Positions 42,506 through 52,007 of a stretch of 64,000 nucleotides of DNA are shown here, piece by piece. Both the position numbers and the translations under genes were made by a program. The stretch comes from Bordetella parapertussis (GTDB lineage Bacteria > Pseudomonadota > Gammaproteobacteria > Burkholderiales > Burkholderiaceae_B): NCBI GenBank assembly GCA_945903445.1, contig CAMDNZ010000003.1, positions 45,098 through 109,097 on the forward strand, read 5' to 3'. Under the pieces are notes generated by a model. That model was given only the letters and a program-made list of their open reading frames with translations, made no database searches and was not told where the DNA came from. Numbering within the stretch: position 1 is the stretch's first letter; each line of letters starts with the position of its first letter.

Positions 42506-44218
42506 TCAAGCCGCCCGTCGTGGTGCCCATCCGGCAACATCTTCGATTAGCTGTCCCGCAACGAGACGCAATACCCGGTCTACCGCGAACGCAGGCAAAA
42601 CGGCATGCGTCGCCACGACCACAGTCCGACCATCAGCGCACTGTGCCAGCGCGGCCAGAAACGCGCGTTCGTTATCTTCGTCAAGCCCGGCAGTAGGCTC
42701 GTCCAATAACCAGATTCGAGCATCGCACAGCAACACCCGCGCCAGACATAGGCGACGGGCTTGTCCTGCCGACAGCGACCATCCCCCCTCGCCCGTCCAA
42801 GTATCCAGCCCTTGGGGCAAACGCCGCACAAAATCACCCAAACGGGCGGCGTCCAGTGCAGTCCATAAGCGCGCGTCGTCGGCCTGCGGCTGAGCGATCA
42901 GCAGATTGGTGCGTACAGTGCCCAAAAAGACGGGCGCGTCCTGCGACAGTATTGCGACATGTTCGTGACCCGATCGTGCGGTCCACATGGTCCGATCGCG
43001 GCCCCCGACGCTGAGCACGCCGGCGGCCGGTGCATGAAGACCTGCCAAGGCATGCAACACCGTCGTTTTTCCGCTGCCGCTGGCGCCCAGCAATGCAACG
43101 CGCCCACCCGATTCGATGAAAAGTGAAACATCGTTCAAAACAATGCCACGCCCGGGGTACGTCAATACCAACCCCCTGCATTCGATGGCACTGGACGACC
43201 TTACATTGGCGGTGGGCTGAAGAACGTCGGCATATCCACCAGCGTCTACGTCAGCTTCGACAGACACATCCATCACCTGCTGCAGGCGTTGCGCGGCGCC
43301 CGCGGCCGTCCCCCATTTGACCGCGCCCCGCACAATAGCGGCGGCAAGCTCGAATACACCCAGCGTCGCCAACACCAGTCCGGCCAGCACCGGCCCCGCC
43401 AAGGTGCCGGCCTGCCATGCGTACAGCCCCAGCGCCACCACGCCCAGCACAGAGCCCCCGGCAATCATCTGCAAGATCGCCTGCCCGCCCGCGGCTATAC
43501 CGGCCAAGCGACACCGTGCCTGGGCGTGCGCGGCACAGGCACGGTCGTAGCGCGCCTGTGCCGCCCCAACCGCAGCCAACGCAAGCAGATCGGCATGACC
43601 ATGAACGACGCCCAGCAGCTCGTCGCGCGTGTGCGCGGTGGCGTGTTGAATTCGCCATCCTGCGGCATAAGCCAGGCGCATCACCCCCCATGGCAACACT
43701 GCCGCCACCAACAGGGTCGCAGCACCCATCACCGCTGCGGCCCATGGTGCAAACGCCGCCCACACTCCGGCAAACGCCAGCCCGGCCATCAATGCGGTAC
43801 ACAAAGGCACCAGCACCAACAGAAACACACTGTCCAGCGTATCGATATCGCCGGTCAATGCGGCAACGGCATCGCCCTGGCGTAAACGCATCAGTCGAGC
43901 AGGCGTTTGGCGCATGACCGCTGCGAACACCTGCACCCGAAGATCCGCCAGCAAGCGCAAGGTCAGCGCATGACCGGCGATCCGTTCGGCATAGCGCGAT
44001 CCAATTCGGAGAAAAGACAATATCCGAATCAGCGCAGAGGGCACGAACAGATTGAACGACAACAACGATGCCGCCAACGCGGCACCACTCAAAAACCAGC
44101 CCGAAACGCCCAAGAGTCCAATGCCGGCAGTCACCGTCAAAACGGCCAGGCCCAAGGCCGCGGCAACGTGGCGCCAACGATTCAAATACAGCGGTGACAT
44201 TAGGCGACGCACACTCAC
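42506..44218 (-). CDS. cydC: ABC exporter subunit CydC (thiol/heme exporter for cytochrome bd)
   Basis: One half of the CydDC heterodimeric exporter needed for cytochrome bd assembly. The 570-residue protein has an ABC transmembrane domain (residues about 15-300, with VSGWFLSGAALAA and RIGSRYAERIAGH, CydC signatures), then a nucleotide-binding domain with Walker A GASGSGKTT, the signature-like SLSAGQARRL and Walker B ARIWLLDEPT. The GTG start at 44218 overlaps the cydD stop; an ATG at 44200 is an alternative. Confidence 0.93.
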   Translation of the reverse strand: MSVRRLMSPLYLNRWRHVAAALGLAVLTVTAGIGLLGVSGWFLSGAALAASLLSFNLFVPSALIRILSFLRIGSRYAERIAGHALTLRLLADLRVQVFAAVMRQTPARLMRLRQGDAVAALTGDIDTLDSVFLLVLVPLCTALMAGLAFAGVWAAFAPWAAAVMGAATLLVAAVLPWGVMRLAYAAGWRIQHATAHTRDELLGVVHGHADLLALAAVGAAQARYDRACAAHAQARCRLAGIAAGGQAILQMIAGGSVLGVVALGLYAWQAGTLAGPVLAGLVLATLGVFELAAAIVRGAVKWGTAAGAAQRLQQVMDVSVEADVDAGGYADVLQPTANVRSSSAIECRGLVLTYPGRGIVLNDVSLFIESGGRVALLGASGSGKTTVLHALAGLHAPAAGVLSVGGRDRTMWTARSGHEHVAILSQDAPVFLGTVRTNLLIAQPQADDARLWTALDAARLGDFVRRLPQGLDTWTGEGGWSLSAGQARRLCLARVLLCDARIWLLDEPTAGLDEDNERAFLAALAQCADGRTVVVATHAVLPAFAVDRVLRLVAGQLIEDVAGWAPRRAA

Positions 44219-45963
44219 GACGGCAATCCTTCGACCGAGGCCAGCGTCAGTCGCCGCTCGCAGCGCACGGCCACCGCAGACGAATGGGTGGCCACCACCA
44301 AGGTGGCACGTCCCGCGAATGCCAGGCAGGCGTCCCACACCGCCGCCTCGGTCGCGGCGTCCAAATGCGCGGTCGGCTCGTCCAGCACAATCAGCCGAGG
44401 CGTGCGCAAGTAGAGACGAGCCAAAGCCAGGCGGTGCGCCTCCCCACCGGAGATGCCCTGACCTCGTGGACCCAGTAGCGTATCCAAACCCGCAGGCAAG
44501 CGCTCGGCGAAGGCAAGCACCCCTGCCGCTCGCGCAGCGGCGTTCAGCGCGGCCGCGTCGGCTTGCGGATTCGCAAGCAGGATGTTCTCGGCAAGCGTTC
44601 CCTCGAATAGGTAGGGGCGCTGCCCGATATAGGCAAGGTCGCTACGCAAAACCTCTTCGTCCCAGTCCGCCAGTGGGATGCCATCCAAGAGAATCTCGCC
44701 GCTAGCCGGGCACAAACGCGCCAACGCGTCCAGAAGCGTCGTCTTACCGCTGCCGCTCGGCCCCATCACTGCCAGACGCTCACCTGCAAGAAGATGCAGA
44801 TCCATAGATTCGATCACGGCCCGAGTGCGATCCGGCACATGCACCGTCAAACCTTTTATCGTCACCGCCATGCCGGGGCGTGCGCCGGGTTTCACGGGTG
44901 TTTGCGCCAGACGCCGAGATGGCTCCCCAGAACCGCTGCCGTCCGTGCCGCGCCAATCGGTGGGCAGACCATCGAACATCCGGCTCAACTCGCCCACTGC
45001 CGCCCGGGCGGTGGCACGATCGTGATAGTGCGCGGCGAATTGACGCAAAGGCGCGTAGGCTTCAGGGGCCATCATCAGGCAGAACAAGCCTGTGTGCAGC
45101 GTCAGCGGCGACACGCGCAAGTCGAGAAACCCCAAAAACGACAAGCCAAAGTAAACCGCCATCCCCGCAACACCCAAGGCCGCGAAAAACTCCAACACCG
45201 CCGACGATAAAAATGCAATGCGCAGAACCGCCAGCGTCCGAACGCGCAGCCCATCGGCAGCGGCGGCCACTGTTTCCGTCTCGGCCTGTTCACGACCGAA
45301 CAACTTGAGCGTGGCGGCCCCGCGTAGGCGATCGCCGAAGAAGCCCGCCAATCGGTTGGTGTCGCGTGCATGACGCCTGCTGGCGGCCTGCGCGCGCCAG
45401 CCTACCAGGGCCATGAACAATGGAATAAGCGGCGCGGTCAAGACAAGCAGCAATCCCGCCACGATATCGAACGGCACAAGGGCCGCCGCGAACGCCAGTG
45501 GCAGCACAGTGGCCGCGATCAACGCGGGAAGATACTTGGCGAAAAAACCGTCCAGCGACTCGACCTGCGTCAGCAAGCCATCGGCCAATTCGCCACTGAC
45601 ACGTGCGCGAGTCCAGACTGGTCCCTGCCCGATCAAACGCGCAAACAAGGCGCGGCGCAGGCCCTGCTTGATCGCTTCGGAAGCCCGTGCTCCGGCGTAG
45701 TCACCCGACCACCCCAGCAAGGCGCGCGCGATCATCAAGCCCGCAATCCCGCACAGCTGCGGCCACCAATGCGCCAGCGGGACGGCGGCCTCGACCACCC
45801 CACCCAGCACAGCGGACAGTAGCCACGCCTGTACCAGCAGCAGCATCCCAGCGACCAGCGGCGCGGTACAGGCCCAGCCCATGGCGCGCGCCGGACTGCG
45901 GGCGGCACGCATCAGCCAGCGCGACTGATCGCGCGGCAAGCTGGCCGCGACGATGTCAGGCAT
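44215..45963 (-). CDS. cydD: ABC exporter subunit CydD
   Basis: Partner of CydC in exporting glutathione/cysteine or heme-related cargo across the inner membrane for cytochrome bd maturation. The 582-residue protein has a transmembrane domain with GSDGxxR-like FFGDRLRGAATLKLFGREQAE, then Walker A GPSGSGKTT, signature ISGGEAHRLALARL and Walker B LIVLDEPTAHLD. Its ATG (45963-45961) overlaps the stop of cydX as TGATG. The frame extends 57 codons upstream through cydX in another frame without homology. Confidence 0.93.
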   Translation of the reverse strand: MPDIVAASLPRDQSRWLMRAARSPARAMGWACTAPLVAGMLLLVQAWLLSAVLGGVVEAAVPLAHWWPQLCGIAGLMIARALLGWSGDYAGARASEAIKQGLRRALFARLIGQGPVWTRARVSGELADGLLTQVESLDGFFAKYLPALIAATVLPLAFAAALVPFDIVAGLLLVLTAPLIPLFMALVGWRAQAASRRHARDTNRLAGFFGDRLRGAATLKLFGREQAETETVAAAADGLRVRTLAVLRIAFLSSAVLEFFAALGVAGMAVYFGLSFLGFLDLRVSPLTLHTGLFCLMMAPEAYAPLRQFAAHYHDRATARAAVGELSRMFDGLPTDWRGTDGSGSGEPSRRLAQTPVKPGARPGMAVTIKGLTVHVPDRTRAVIESMDLHLLAGERLAVMGPSGSGKTTLLDALARLCPASGEILLDGIPLADWDEEVLRSDLAYIGQRPYLFEGTLAENILLANPQADAAALNAAARAAGVLAFAERLPAGLDTLLGPRGQGISGGEAHRLALARLYLRTPRLIVLDEPTAHLDAATEAAVWDACLAFAGRATLVVATHSSAVAVRCERRLTLASVEGLPS

Positions 45964-46136
45964 CAGGAATTCGCCTGAACGACAGGCAGATCGGCCCCAT
46001 CGGCCCGCTCGTGCAGCGGATCGCCGGCGTCGAGCACGACATGGCCATGCCCTTCGCGCAACTCGAACCAGATAGCGTTCAAGATGCCGAAGGTGCACGC
46101 CAGACCCAGCCCCAATATCCACGAGAAATACCACAT
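45963..46136 (-). CDS. cydX: Cytochrome bd small subunit CydX
   Basis: A 57-residue single-span membrane subunit that stabilises the CydAB heme sites. It begins MWYFSWILGLGLACTFGILNA, the hallmark of CydX (WYFSWILG then a Gly/Ala-rich helix and a Glu). AGGAGA precedes ATG 46136. It is longer than the 37-residue E. coli protein; the extra hydrophilic tail is acidic. It lies between cydB and cydD, and its stop overlaps the cydD start. Confidence 0.9.
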   Translation of the reverse strand: MWYFSWILGLGLACTFGILNAIWFELREGHGHVVLDAGDPLHERADGADLPVVQANS

Positions 46137-46152
46137 GCTGCGATCTCCTTGA

Positions 46153-47298
46153 TCAGTATGCGTTGACGTTGTCGGCGATGGTGTCGTCGGTGACCTTGCC
46201 GCGCATCACGCGGTACACCCAGGCGGTATAGAGCATGATCAGCGGCATGAAAAAGCACACGGCCAGCAGCATGATCCACAGCGTCAGGTGGCTGGACGAG
46301 GCATCCCACACCGTCAGACCGGCACGCGGTTCGAACGACGAAGGCATAACGAAGGGAAACAACGCGAACCCCACGGTCGTCACGACACCGGCGATCGATA
46401 TCGAGGACGCGACGAATGCCAGCGGTCCCGCCCGCCACGCCAGCAAAAGTGCGGCTAGCAACGCACCGACCACACCTGCGACCGGCGCGCTCCACATCCA
46501 CGGCCAGGCCGAGAAATTGGCGAGCCAACCGCCTGCGGCCAGGCCAACGGTCTTGATCATGGGATCGGACACACCCGATGGCATGAACGCACTGGTGATG
46601 ACGTGGCCATCCATCTGCGCGACCCACATACCGGCGCCTGCAAACAAGAGCGCAGTCAGCACGGCCAGCGTGCCACCGACCCGACGTGCCCGGCGCGCAA
46701 TATCGTACTCGGTGCGCCAAGCCAACAGATTGGCACCGTGCGCGGCCAGCATGACGACGCTCGTCAGGCCGCACAGCAGCGTAAAGGGCGTGAACAATCC
46801 GAAGAAGTCGCCGTGCCACAGCGGCCGTAAGGAGGCCGCGTCGAATACGAAAGGCAAGCCTTGCAGCAGATTGCCCATTGCCACACCCGGCACCAAGGCA
46901 ATGACCACGCCCGCAAAACAGATGATGCCGTCCCAGGTCGCGCGCCAGCGCGGGTCGAGCGACTTGCTGCGGTATTTGAATCCCGCCGGACGCACGATGA
47001 AGCCAACCAGCAGCAACATCATCGCCAGGTACAAACTGGAAAACGAAGTGGCATACAACGCCGGCCAGGCGGCGAAAATCGCCCCGCCACCGGTGATAAT
47101 CCACACCTGATTCCCTTCCCATACCGGTCCGACGACATTTAGCGCAATGCGGCGCTCGGCATCGGTACGGGCAACAATGGGAAGCAGCGCGGCGATTCCC
47201 AGATCGAAGCCGTCCATGACGGCGAAGCCCACCAGAAGAAATCCCATCAGCGCCCACCAGATCAGGCGCAAGGTGTCGTAGTCGAGAGGAATAGTCAT
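46153..47298 (-). CDS. cydB: Cytochrome bd ubiquinol oxidase subunit II
   Basis: Second core subunit of the bd-type quinol oxidase in the inner membrane. The 381-residue protein has the family start YDTLRLIWWALMGFLLVGFAVMDGFDLG, NVVGPVWEGNQVWIITGGGAIFAAWP, and further helices ending with a TAWVYRVMRGKV stretch. Gap to cydA is 14 bases; cydX follows after 16. Confidence 0.97.
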   Translation of the reverse strand: MTIPLDYDTLRLIWWALMGFLLVGFAVMDGFDLGIAALLPIVARTDAERRIALNVVGPVWEGNQVWIITGGGAIFAAWPALYATSFSSLYLAMMLLLVGFIVRPAGFKYRSKSLDPRWRATWDGIICFAGVVIALVPGVAMGNLLQGLPFVFDAASLRPLWHGDFFGLFTPFTLLCGLTSVVMLAAHGANLLAWRTEYDIARRARRVGGTLAVLTALLFAGAGMWVAQMDGHVITSAFMPSGVSDPMIKTVGLAAGGWLANFSAWPWMWSAPVAGVVGALLAALLLAWRAGPLAFVASSISIAGVVTTVGFALFPFVMPSSFEPRAGLTVWDASSSHLTLWIMLLAVCFFMPLIMLYTAWVYRVMRGKVTDDTIADNVNAY

Positions 47299-47312
47299 GC
47301 TTGTTCCTTGGC

Positions 47313-48890
47313 TCAGGCACGGCCCAGGGCGGCGGCCACTGGGTCGTCAGGACGAGGGGCGCGCTCGGCGTCGGGCGTCGTGGGTCCGGCTTTCACGGCC
47401 TTGATCAACAGTCGCGTACCGACGATGAACAACGCCGTGTACAACACCAGAAAGATGCCCAGGGATACCGCCAGATCGACGAAACTCAAGCCCGATGCGG
47501 CGTAGAACGTCGGCAACACGCCCTCGATCACCCAGGGTTGGCGGCCCGCTTCGGCGACGTACCAACCGGCTTCGATCGCCACCCACGGCAGGGGCACACT
47601 CCACACCGCGACGCGCAGCAAACGGGGATGACGCATGAGTCGCCCGGTCGAGGCCAACCAGAAAGCCACACCGAAGAACACGATCAAATAAATGCCAACC
47701 GCCACCATGGCGCGAAACGCGAAGAACAAGGGTGTGACGTTGGGAACCGTGTCCCAGGCGGCACGCGCGATATCCTCGGCGCTCGCCTGAGTGATGTCGT
47801 CGTGATAGCGCTTGAGCAGCAGCCCATAGCCCAGATGCTGCCAGGTCGCGTTGAACACACGGCGTGCGTGTTCGTCCTCGGGATGGCTGCGCACACGCTG
47901 CAAAGCGGTGTAGGCCGTGATGCCGTCCTTGATACGCAACTCGGCGCGCGCCACAAGATCGTGGATACCCAGCATCGGCGTGCTCAACGACCGGGTGCCG
48001 ATCAAGCCCATGACATAAGGGATCTCGATGGCGAAATCGTTTTCGCCTTTTTCTTGATTAGGCAGGGCGAAGACGTTGAACGGGGCCGGTGCGGGTTCGG
48101 TGTGCCACATGGCCTCCATGGCCGCGATCTTCATCTTCTGATGCTCGGTGGTGAGATAGCCGCTTTCATCACCTAACACGACCACCGACAGCGCCCCCGC
48201 CAGACCGAAGCTGGCCGCCACCACCATCGAGCGCTTGGCCAATTCGATATGCCGATTGCGCAGCAAATACCACGCACTGATCGACATGACGAACATCGCC
48301 CCGGCCACGTATCCCGCGCTGACGGTATGCACGAATTTGGCCTGCGCCACAGGGTTGAAGATCAACGCGGTAAAATCGGTCATTTCCATACGCGTGGTGT
48401 CGGGGTTGAACACCGCGCCCACCGGGTTCTGCATCCACCCGTTGGCGATCAGAATCCACAGCGCCGAGAAATTGGTTCCGAGCGCCATCAGCCAGGTTAC
48501 GAAAAGGTGGCCGATCTTGGACAGACGATTCCAGCCGAAGAAGAACAGACCGATGAAGGTCGCTTCCAGGAAAAAGGCCATCAGCCCTTCCAGCGCTAGG
48601 GGCGCACCGAATACGTCGCCGACGTAATGGCTGTAGTAGGACCAGTTCATGCCGAACTGAAACTCCATCACCACACCCGTGCCCACACCCAGCGCGAAAT
48701 TGATACCGAACAAGGTGCCCCAGAACATGGTCATCCGTTTCCAGATGGTGCGTCCGGTCATGACGTAGACGCTTTCCATGATGGCGATGATGAACGCCAG
48801 CCCCAGTGTGAGCGGGACGAATATGAAGTGATACATCGCTGTCAACGCAAACTGCAGGCGTGACAAGTCCACAACGTCGAGGTTGAACAT
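47313..48890 (-). CDS. cydA: Cytochrome bd ubiquinol oxidase subunit I
   Basis: Carries hemes b558, b595 and d and oxidises ubiquinol while reducing oxygen at low tension. The 525-residue protein has LSRLQFALTAMYHFIFVPLTLGL with an N-terminal heme ligand His21, the ETF/GWNRLSK region FFLEATFIGLFFFGWNRLS, and GWYVAEAGRQPWVIEGVLPT near the C terminus. Length fits the E. coli-like form. It follows the gbsR-type regulator gene by 42 bases, so both may be in one operon. Confidence 0.97.
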   Translation of the reverse strand: MFNLDVVDLSRLQFALTAMYHFIFVPLTLGLAFIIAIMESVYVMTGRTIWKRMTMFWGTLFGINFALGVGTGVVMEFQFGMNWSYYSHYVGDVFGAPLALEGLMAFFLEATFIGLFFFGWNRLSKIGHLFVTWLMALGTNFSALWILIANGWMQNPVGAVFNPDTTRMEMTDFTALIFNPVAQAKFVHTVSAGYVAGAMFVMSISAWYLLRNRHIELAKRSMVVAASFGLAGALSVVVLGDESGYLTTEHQKMKIAAMEAMWHTEPAPAPFNVFALPNQEKGENDFAIEIPYVMGLIGTRSLSTPMLGIHDLVARAELRIKDGITAYTALQRVRSHPEDEHARRVFNATWQHLGYGLLLKRYHDDITQASAEDIARAAWDTVPNVTPLFFAFRAMVAVGIYLIVFFGVAFWLASTGRLMRHPRLLRVAVWSVPLPWVAIEAGWYVAEAGRQPWVIEGVLPTFYAASGLSFVDLAVSLGIFLVLYTALFIVGTRLLIKAVKAGPTTPDAERAPRPDDPVAAALGRA

Positions 48891-48932
48891 CGAAACGTCC
48901 TGAAAGGAGAAAGGGGAGAGGGAGACGGGCGG

Positions 48933-49481
48933 TTAGGAACCCGGCCCGCGCAGCTTACCGGCGAAGCCCAGCACTTTCTGCACGTGCGCCCCCATTTTCA
49001 TGAGATTGCGTAGGGTTTCCGGCGGTAGATGTTGCACCTCATCGAACCACGCCGTGCACAGTTCGATGAGTTCGAGCATTTCGGTCATACGCTGCTGCGC
49101 ATAGACATCGTGATCGTTTTTACGCGGTTCGAGCAGGTTGTCGCGCAACAATGTGAGCGTGGGATCGATCTCGCGCTTGCGCTTCTCTTCCATCAAGATG
49201 CGGAAAATCTCCCAGACATCTTTGGGCGATTCGAAGTAGTCGCGCCGGTCGCCCACTTGGTGCGACATCTTCACCAGGCGCCAGGATTGAAGCTCTTTCA
49301 ATCCCATGCTGACGCTAGAACGCGCGAGACCCAGCGCGTCGGCGATATCGTCGGCATGCAAAGGCCGAAGCGATAGAAACAGCAAGGCATAGATTTGCCC
49401 CACAGTGCGATTCACCCCCCAACGACTCCCCATCTCGCCGAAGTGGAGGACGAATTTTTCAGTTTGTGCGGTCAGGGGCAT
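48933..49481 (-). CDS. GbsR/MarR-type transcriptional regulator upstream of cydAB
   Basis: A 182-residue winged helix-turn-helix protein of the GbsR-like MarR group: FGEMGSRWGVNRTVGQIYALLFLSLRPLHADDIADALGLARSSVSMGLKELQSWRLV in the family pattern, then KMSHQVGDRRDYFESPKDVWEIFR and a helical C terminus. GbsR-type genes next to cydAB are common in Burkholderiales. It is first in the cyd run and probably autoregulates the operon through the palindromes at 49510-49529 or 49562-49582. Confidence 0.88.
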   Translation of the reverse strand: MPLTAQTEKFVLHFGEMGSRWGVNRTVGQIYALLFLSLRPLHADDIADALGLARSSVSMGLKELQSWRLVKMSHQVGDRRDYFESPKDVWEIFRILMEEKRKREIDPTLTLLRDNLLEPRKNDHDVYAQQRMTEMLELIELCTAWFDEVQHLPPETLRNLMKMGAHVQKVLGFAGKLRGPGS

Positions 49482-49509
49482 TGCGAGCTCGTTTTGATCA
49501 GTTACATTG

Positions 49510-49529
49510 ATTTCTGTAGTTACTGAAAT
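49510..49529. promoter_or_regulatory. Palindrome upstream of the gbsR-cyd operon
   Basis: ATTTCTGTAG and TTACTGAAAT form a 20-bp near-perfect inverted repeat (8 of 10 pairs) about 30 bases before the regulator start. A direct repeat AGTTAC flanks it. It is a good candidate operator for the GbsR-type protein. Confidence 0.5.
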
Positions 49530-49561
49530 TATCGAAGCAACAGAATATTGTGTAAAGCTTT

Positions 49562-49582
49562 ATTTACAATTACTCTGTAAAT
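49562..49582. promoter_or_regulatory. Second palindrome upstream of the gbsR-cyd operon
   Basis: ATTTACA and TGTAAAT form a perfect 7-bp inverted repeat separated by 7 bases, about 80 bases upstream of the regulator gene. The whole 49482-49671 spacer is AT-rich compared with the genes and holds no coding sequence. Confidence 0.5.
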
Positions 49583-49671
49583 GAATACGCCAGAGCACCG
49601 GCGAGTATCTCTGGCATAGTTGTCGAGCTTGGAAAAAACGCAGTGGGGCGGGGCTTCACGCAGCAGGCGCT

Positions 49672-50904
49672 TTAGGATTCTCCGAGGTCGCTGACGGCAT
49701 GTACCGAAACGGCCGCCGCCGACGCCCGTGCATGCTTGCGAGCCGACTCGGCGTCGGTGCCCGTCGCTAGGGCCACGCCCATTCGGCGATTTACGAAAGA
49801 TGCGGGCTTGCCAAACAATCGGATATCGGTGCCCGGCTGGGCAAGCGCCTGCGCCACGCCTTCGAAGCGCACCACTGTGGCGTCCACGCCACCGTAGATA
49901 ACCGCGCTGGCGCCGGGCTGGGTCAGCCGGGTATCCACCGGCAAGCCCAAGAACGCGCGAGCGTGCAGCTCGAACTCGTTCTGGCGCTGAGTGGCCAGGG
50001 TCACCATGCCAGTGTCGTGCGGACGTGGGCTGACTTCGGAAAACCACACGTCGTCATTTGCGACGAATAGCTCCACACCGAACAAGCCTAGCCCACCCAG
50101 TTCGCCGGTGACGGCACGCGCGATTTCCTGGGCCCGTTCCAAAGCCTTCGGCGACATGGGGTGGGGCTGCCAGCTTTCGACGTAATCGCCATTCTTTTGC
50201 AGATGGCCGATCGGCGCACAAAACTGCGTCTCGACTATGCCGTCTGTGCCACGGGCACGCACGGTCAAGAGCGTGATCTCATAGTCGAAGTCGATGAAGC
50301 CTTCGATAATGGCTCGACCGCCGCCCACCCGGCCCCCTTCCTGGGCATAACGCCACGCGCCTACGATATCCTCGGGCGCCTTGAGCACCGACTGCCCCTT
50401 ACCCGACGAAGACATCACGGGCTTGAGCACGCAAGGGAACCCGATAGTCTCGATGGCGCCCCGCAGTTGTTCTTCGGTGTCTACGAACGCATAGGGCGAG
50501 GTAGGCAGGCCCAGCGTCTCGGCCGCCAGGCGACGGATACCCTCACGATTCATGGTCAGTTGCGCAGCGCGTCCGGTGGGCGTCACCCGGCCCCGGCCAG
50601 CGCCTTCCCACTGCACCAACAGGTCGGTGGCGATCGCTTCGATTTCCGGCACGATGATATGGGGTTGCTCGGCCTCGATCACTGCGGCCAAGGCTTCGCG
50701 GTCAGTCATGTCCACGACGTGGGCGCGATGCGCCAGCTGCTGGCCCGGCGCGTCGGCATAGCGGTCGACCGCGATCACTTCGACGCCCAAGCGTTGCAGG
50801 GCGATCACCACTTCCTTGCCCAACTCGCCTGCCCCCAGCAGCATGACGCGGGTGGCAGCCGGCGACAGCGGCGTGGCGAGAACCGGGGACGAAACAGCGG
50901 TCAT
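49672..50904 (-). CDS. purT: Formate-dependent phosphoribosylglycinamide formyltransferase
   Basis: Makes formyl-GAR from GAR, formate and ATP in purine synthesis. The 410-residue ATP-grasp protein has VMLLGAGELGKEVVIALQRLG, the conserved IVPEIEAIATD, KPVMSSSGKGQSV, EGFIDFDYEITLL and GVELFVANDDVWFSEVSPRPHDTG. Homology starts at ATG 50904; 31 codons upstream are open but unrelated. It is divergent from kdsD. Confidence 0.96.
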   Translation of the reverse strand: MTAVSSPVLATPLSPAATRVMLLGAGELGKEVVIALQRLGVEVIAVDRYADAPGQQLAHRAHVVDMTDREALAAVIEAEQPHIIVPEIEAIATDLLVQWEGAGRGRVTPTGRAAQLTMNREGIRRLAAETLGLPTSPYAFVDTEEQLRGAIETIGFPCVLKPVMSSSGKGQSVLKAPEDIVGAWRYAQEGGRVGGGRAIIEGFIDFDYEITLLTVRARGTDGIVETQFCAPIGHLQKNGDYVESWQPHPMSPKALERAQEIARAVTGELGGLGLFGVELFVANDDVWFSEVSPRPHDTGMVTLATQRQNEFELHARAFLGLPVDTRLTQPGASAVIYGGVDATVVRFEGVAQALAQPGTDIRLFGKPASFVNRRMGVALATGTDAESARKHARASAAAVSVHAVSDLGES

Positions 50905-51017
50905 GACAGATCCTGAGGCAAAAGAATGAGGCGCCAAGCTTGCCACAGCGCTCGACACGACGGCAAGCGCCGACCGACGGCGGGCCGTATTCGGCAAGAA
51001 GGCATTAGAATCGCAGC

Positions 51018-52007
51018 ATGAGTTCTCCCCCTAACACCTCCCCCGACGCAATCCTGGCCTGGGGCCGGCAAACCCTGGCGGTCGAAGCCCAGGCCATCCT
51101 GGACGCGAACGCCCGCCTGAACGGCGATTTCGTGCGCGCAGTCGAGTGTCTGCTGGCCTGCAAAGGACGCGTCGTCGTCAGCGGCCTGGGCAAGACCGGC
51201 CACATCGCCCGCAAGATCGCCGCAACCTTGGCGTCCACCGGCACGCCTGCGTTCTTTTTGCACGCGGCCGAGGCCGTCCACGGCGATCTGGGCATGATCA
51301 CATCCGGAGACGTGCTGATTGCCATCTCTTATTCAGGCAGCGGCGCCGAGTTGCTAACCATCGTGCCGGTAGTCAAACGCATGGGTGCCGGCCTGATCGC
51401 CATGACGGGCAACCCCTATTCCGAGCTGGCGCAAGATGCCGATGTCCACATCGACGTCAGCGTCGCAGTCGAAGCCTGCCCCCTTAACCTGGCCCCCACT
51501 GCCAGCACGGCCACCGCACTCGCAGTCGGCGACGCGCTGGCCGTCGCCTGCTTGCAGGCACGCGGCTTCGGTAGCGAAGATTTCGCCCGCTCGCACCCGG
51601 GCGGCGCGCTGGGCCGCAAGCTGCTGACCCACGTACGCGATGTCATGCGCCAAGGTCCCGCTCTGCCACTCGCACCGGCCACCTTGAGTGTGGCCAACGC
51701 CTTGGAAGTCATGTCTTCTCACGGCATGGGCATGGCCATCGTCGTGGACGCGCACAAACGCGCCGCCGGCATCTTCACCGACGGCGATCTGCGCCGCCTG
51801 ATCGAGCGGGTCGGCGACATTCGCGGGCTGGTGCTGGGCGATCACATGACACCCGCCCCCCATACGATCGGCCCCAATGCGCTGGCGGCCGAAGCGGCCC
51901 TGCGCATGGACGAACTCAAACTCAACCAAATGCTGGTGCAGACCGAAGACGGCGCGCTCGTCGGCGCGCTGCACATGCATGACCTCATGGCTGCAAAAGT
52001 GATATGA
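51018..52007 (+). CDS. kdsD: Arabinose-5-phosphate isomerase
   Basis: Converts ribulose 5-phosphate to arabinose 5-phosphate for KDO of LPS. The 329-residue protein has a SIS domain (VVVSGLGKTGHIARKIAATLASTGTPA, AISYSGSGAELL, LAPTASTATALAVGDALA, SHPGGALGRKLL) and two CBS domains with FTDGDLRRLIE. Its stop overlaps the kdsC start as ATGA. First gene of a kdsD-kdsC-lptC-lptA-lptB operon. Confidence 0.96.
   Translation: MSSPPNTSPDAILAWGRQTLAVEAQAILDANARLNGDFVRAVECLLACKGRVVVSGLGKTGHIARKIAATLASTGTPAFFLHAAEAVHGDLGMITSGDVLIAISYSGSGAELLTIVPVVKRMGAGLIAMTGNPYSELAQDADVHIDVSVAVEACPLNLAPTASTATALAVGDALAVACLQARGFGSEDFARSHPGGALGRKLLTHVRDVMRQGPALPLAPATLSVANALEVMSSHGMGMAIVVDAHKRAAGIFTDGDLRRLIERVGDIRGLVLGDHMTPAPHTIGPNALAAEAALRMDELKLNQMLVQTEDGALVGALHMHDLMAAKVI

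Noticed and set aside
46079..47320. 413-codon frame overlapping cydB on the same strand
   Set aside because: cydB itself is unmistakable; this frame is Arg/Cys-rich noise that only reads into the cydX region in a different frame.
49501..49560. FNR/ANR box ahead of the cyd operon
   Set aside because: TTGAT repeats occur in direct, not inverted, orientation and the spacing does not fit.
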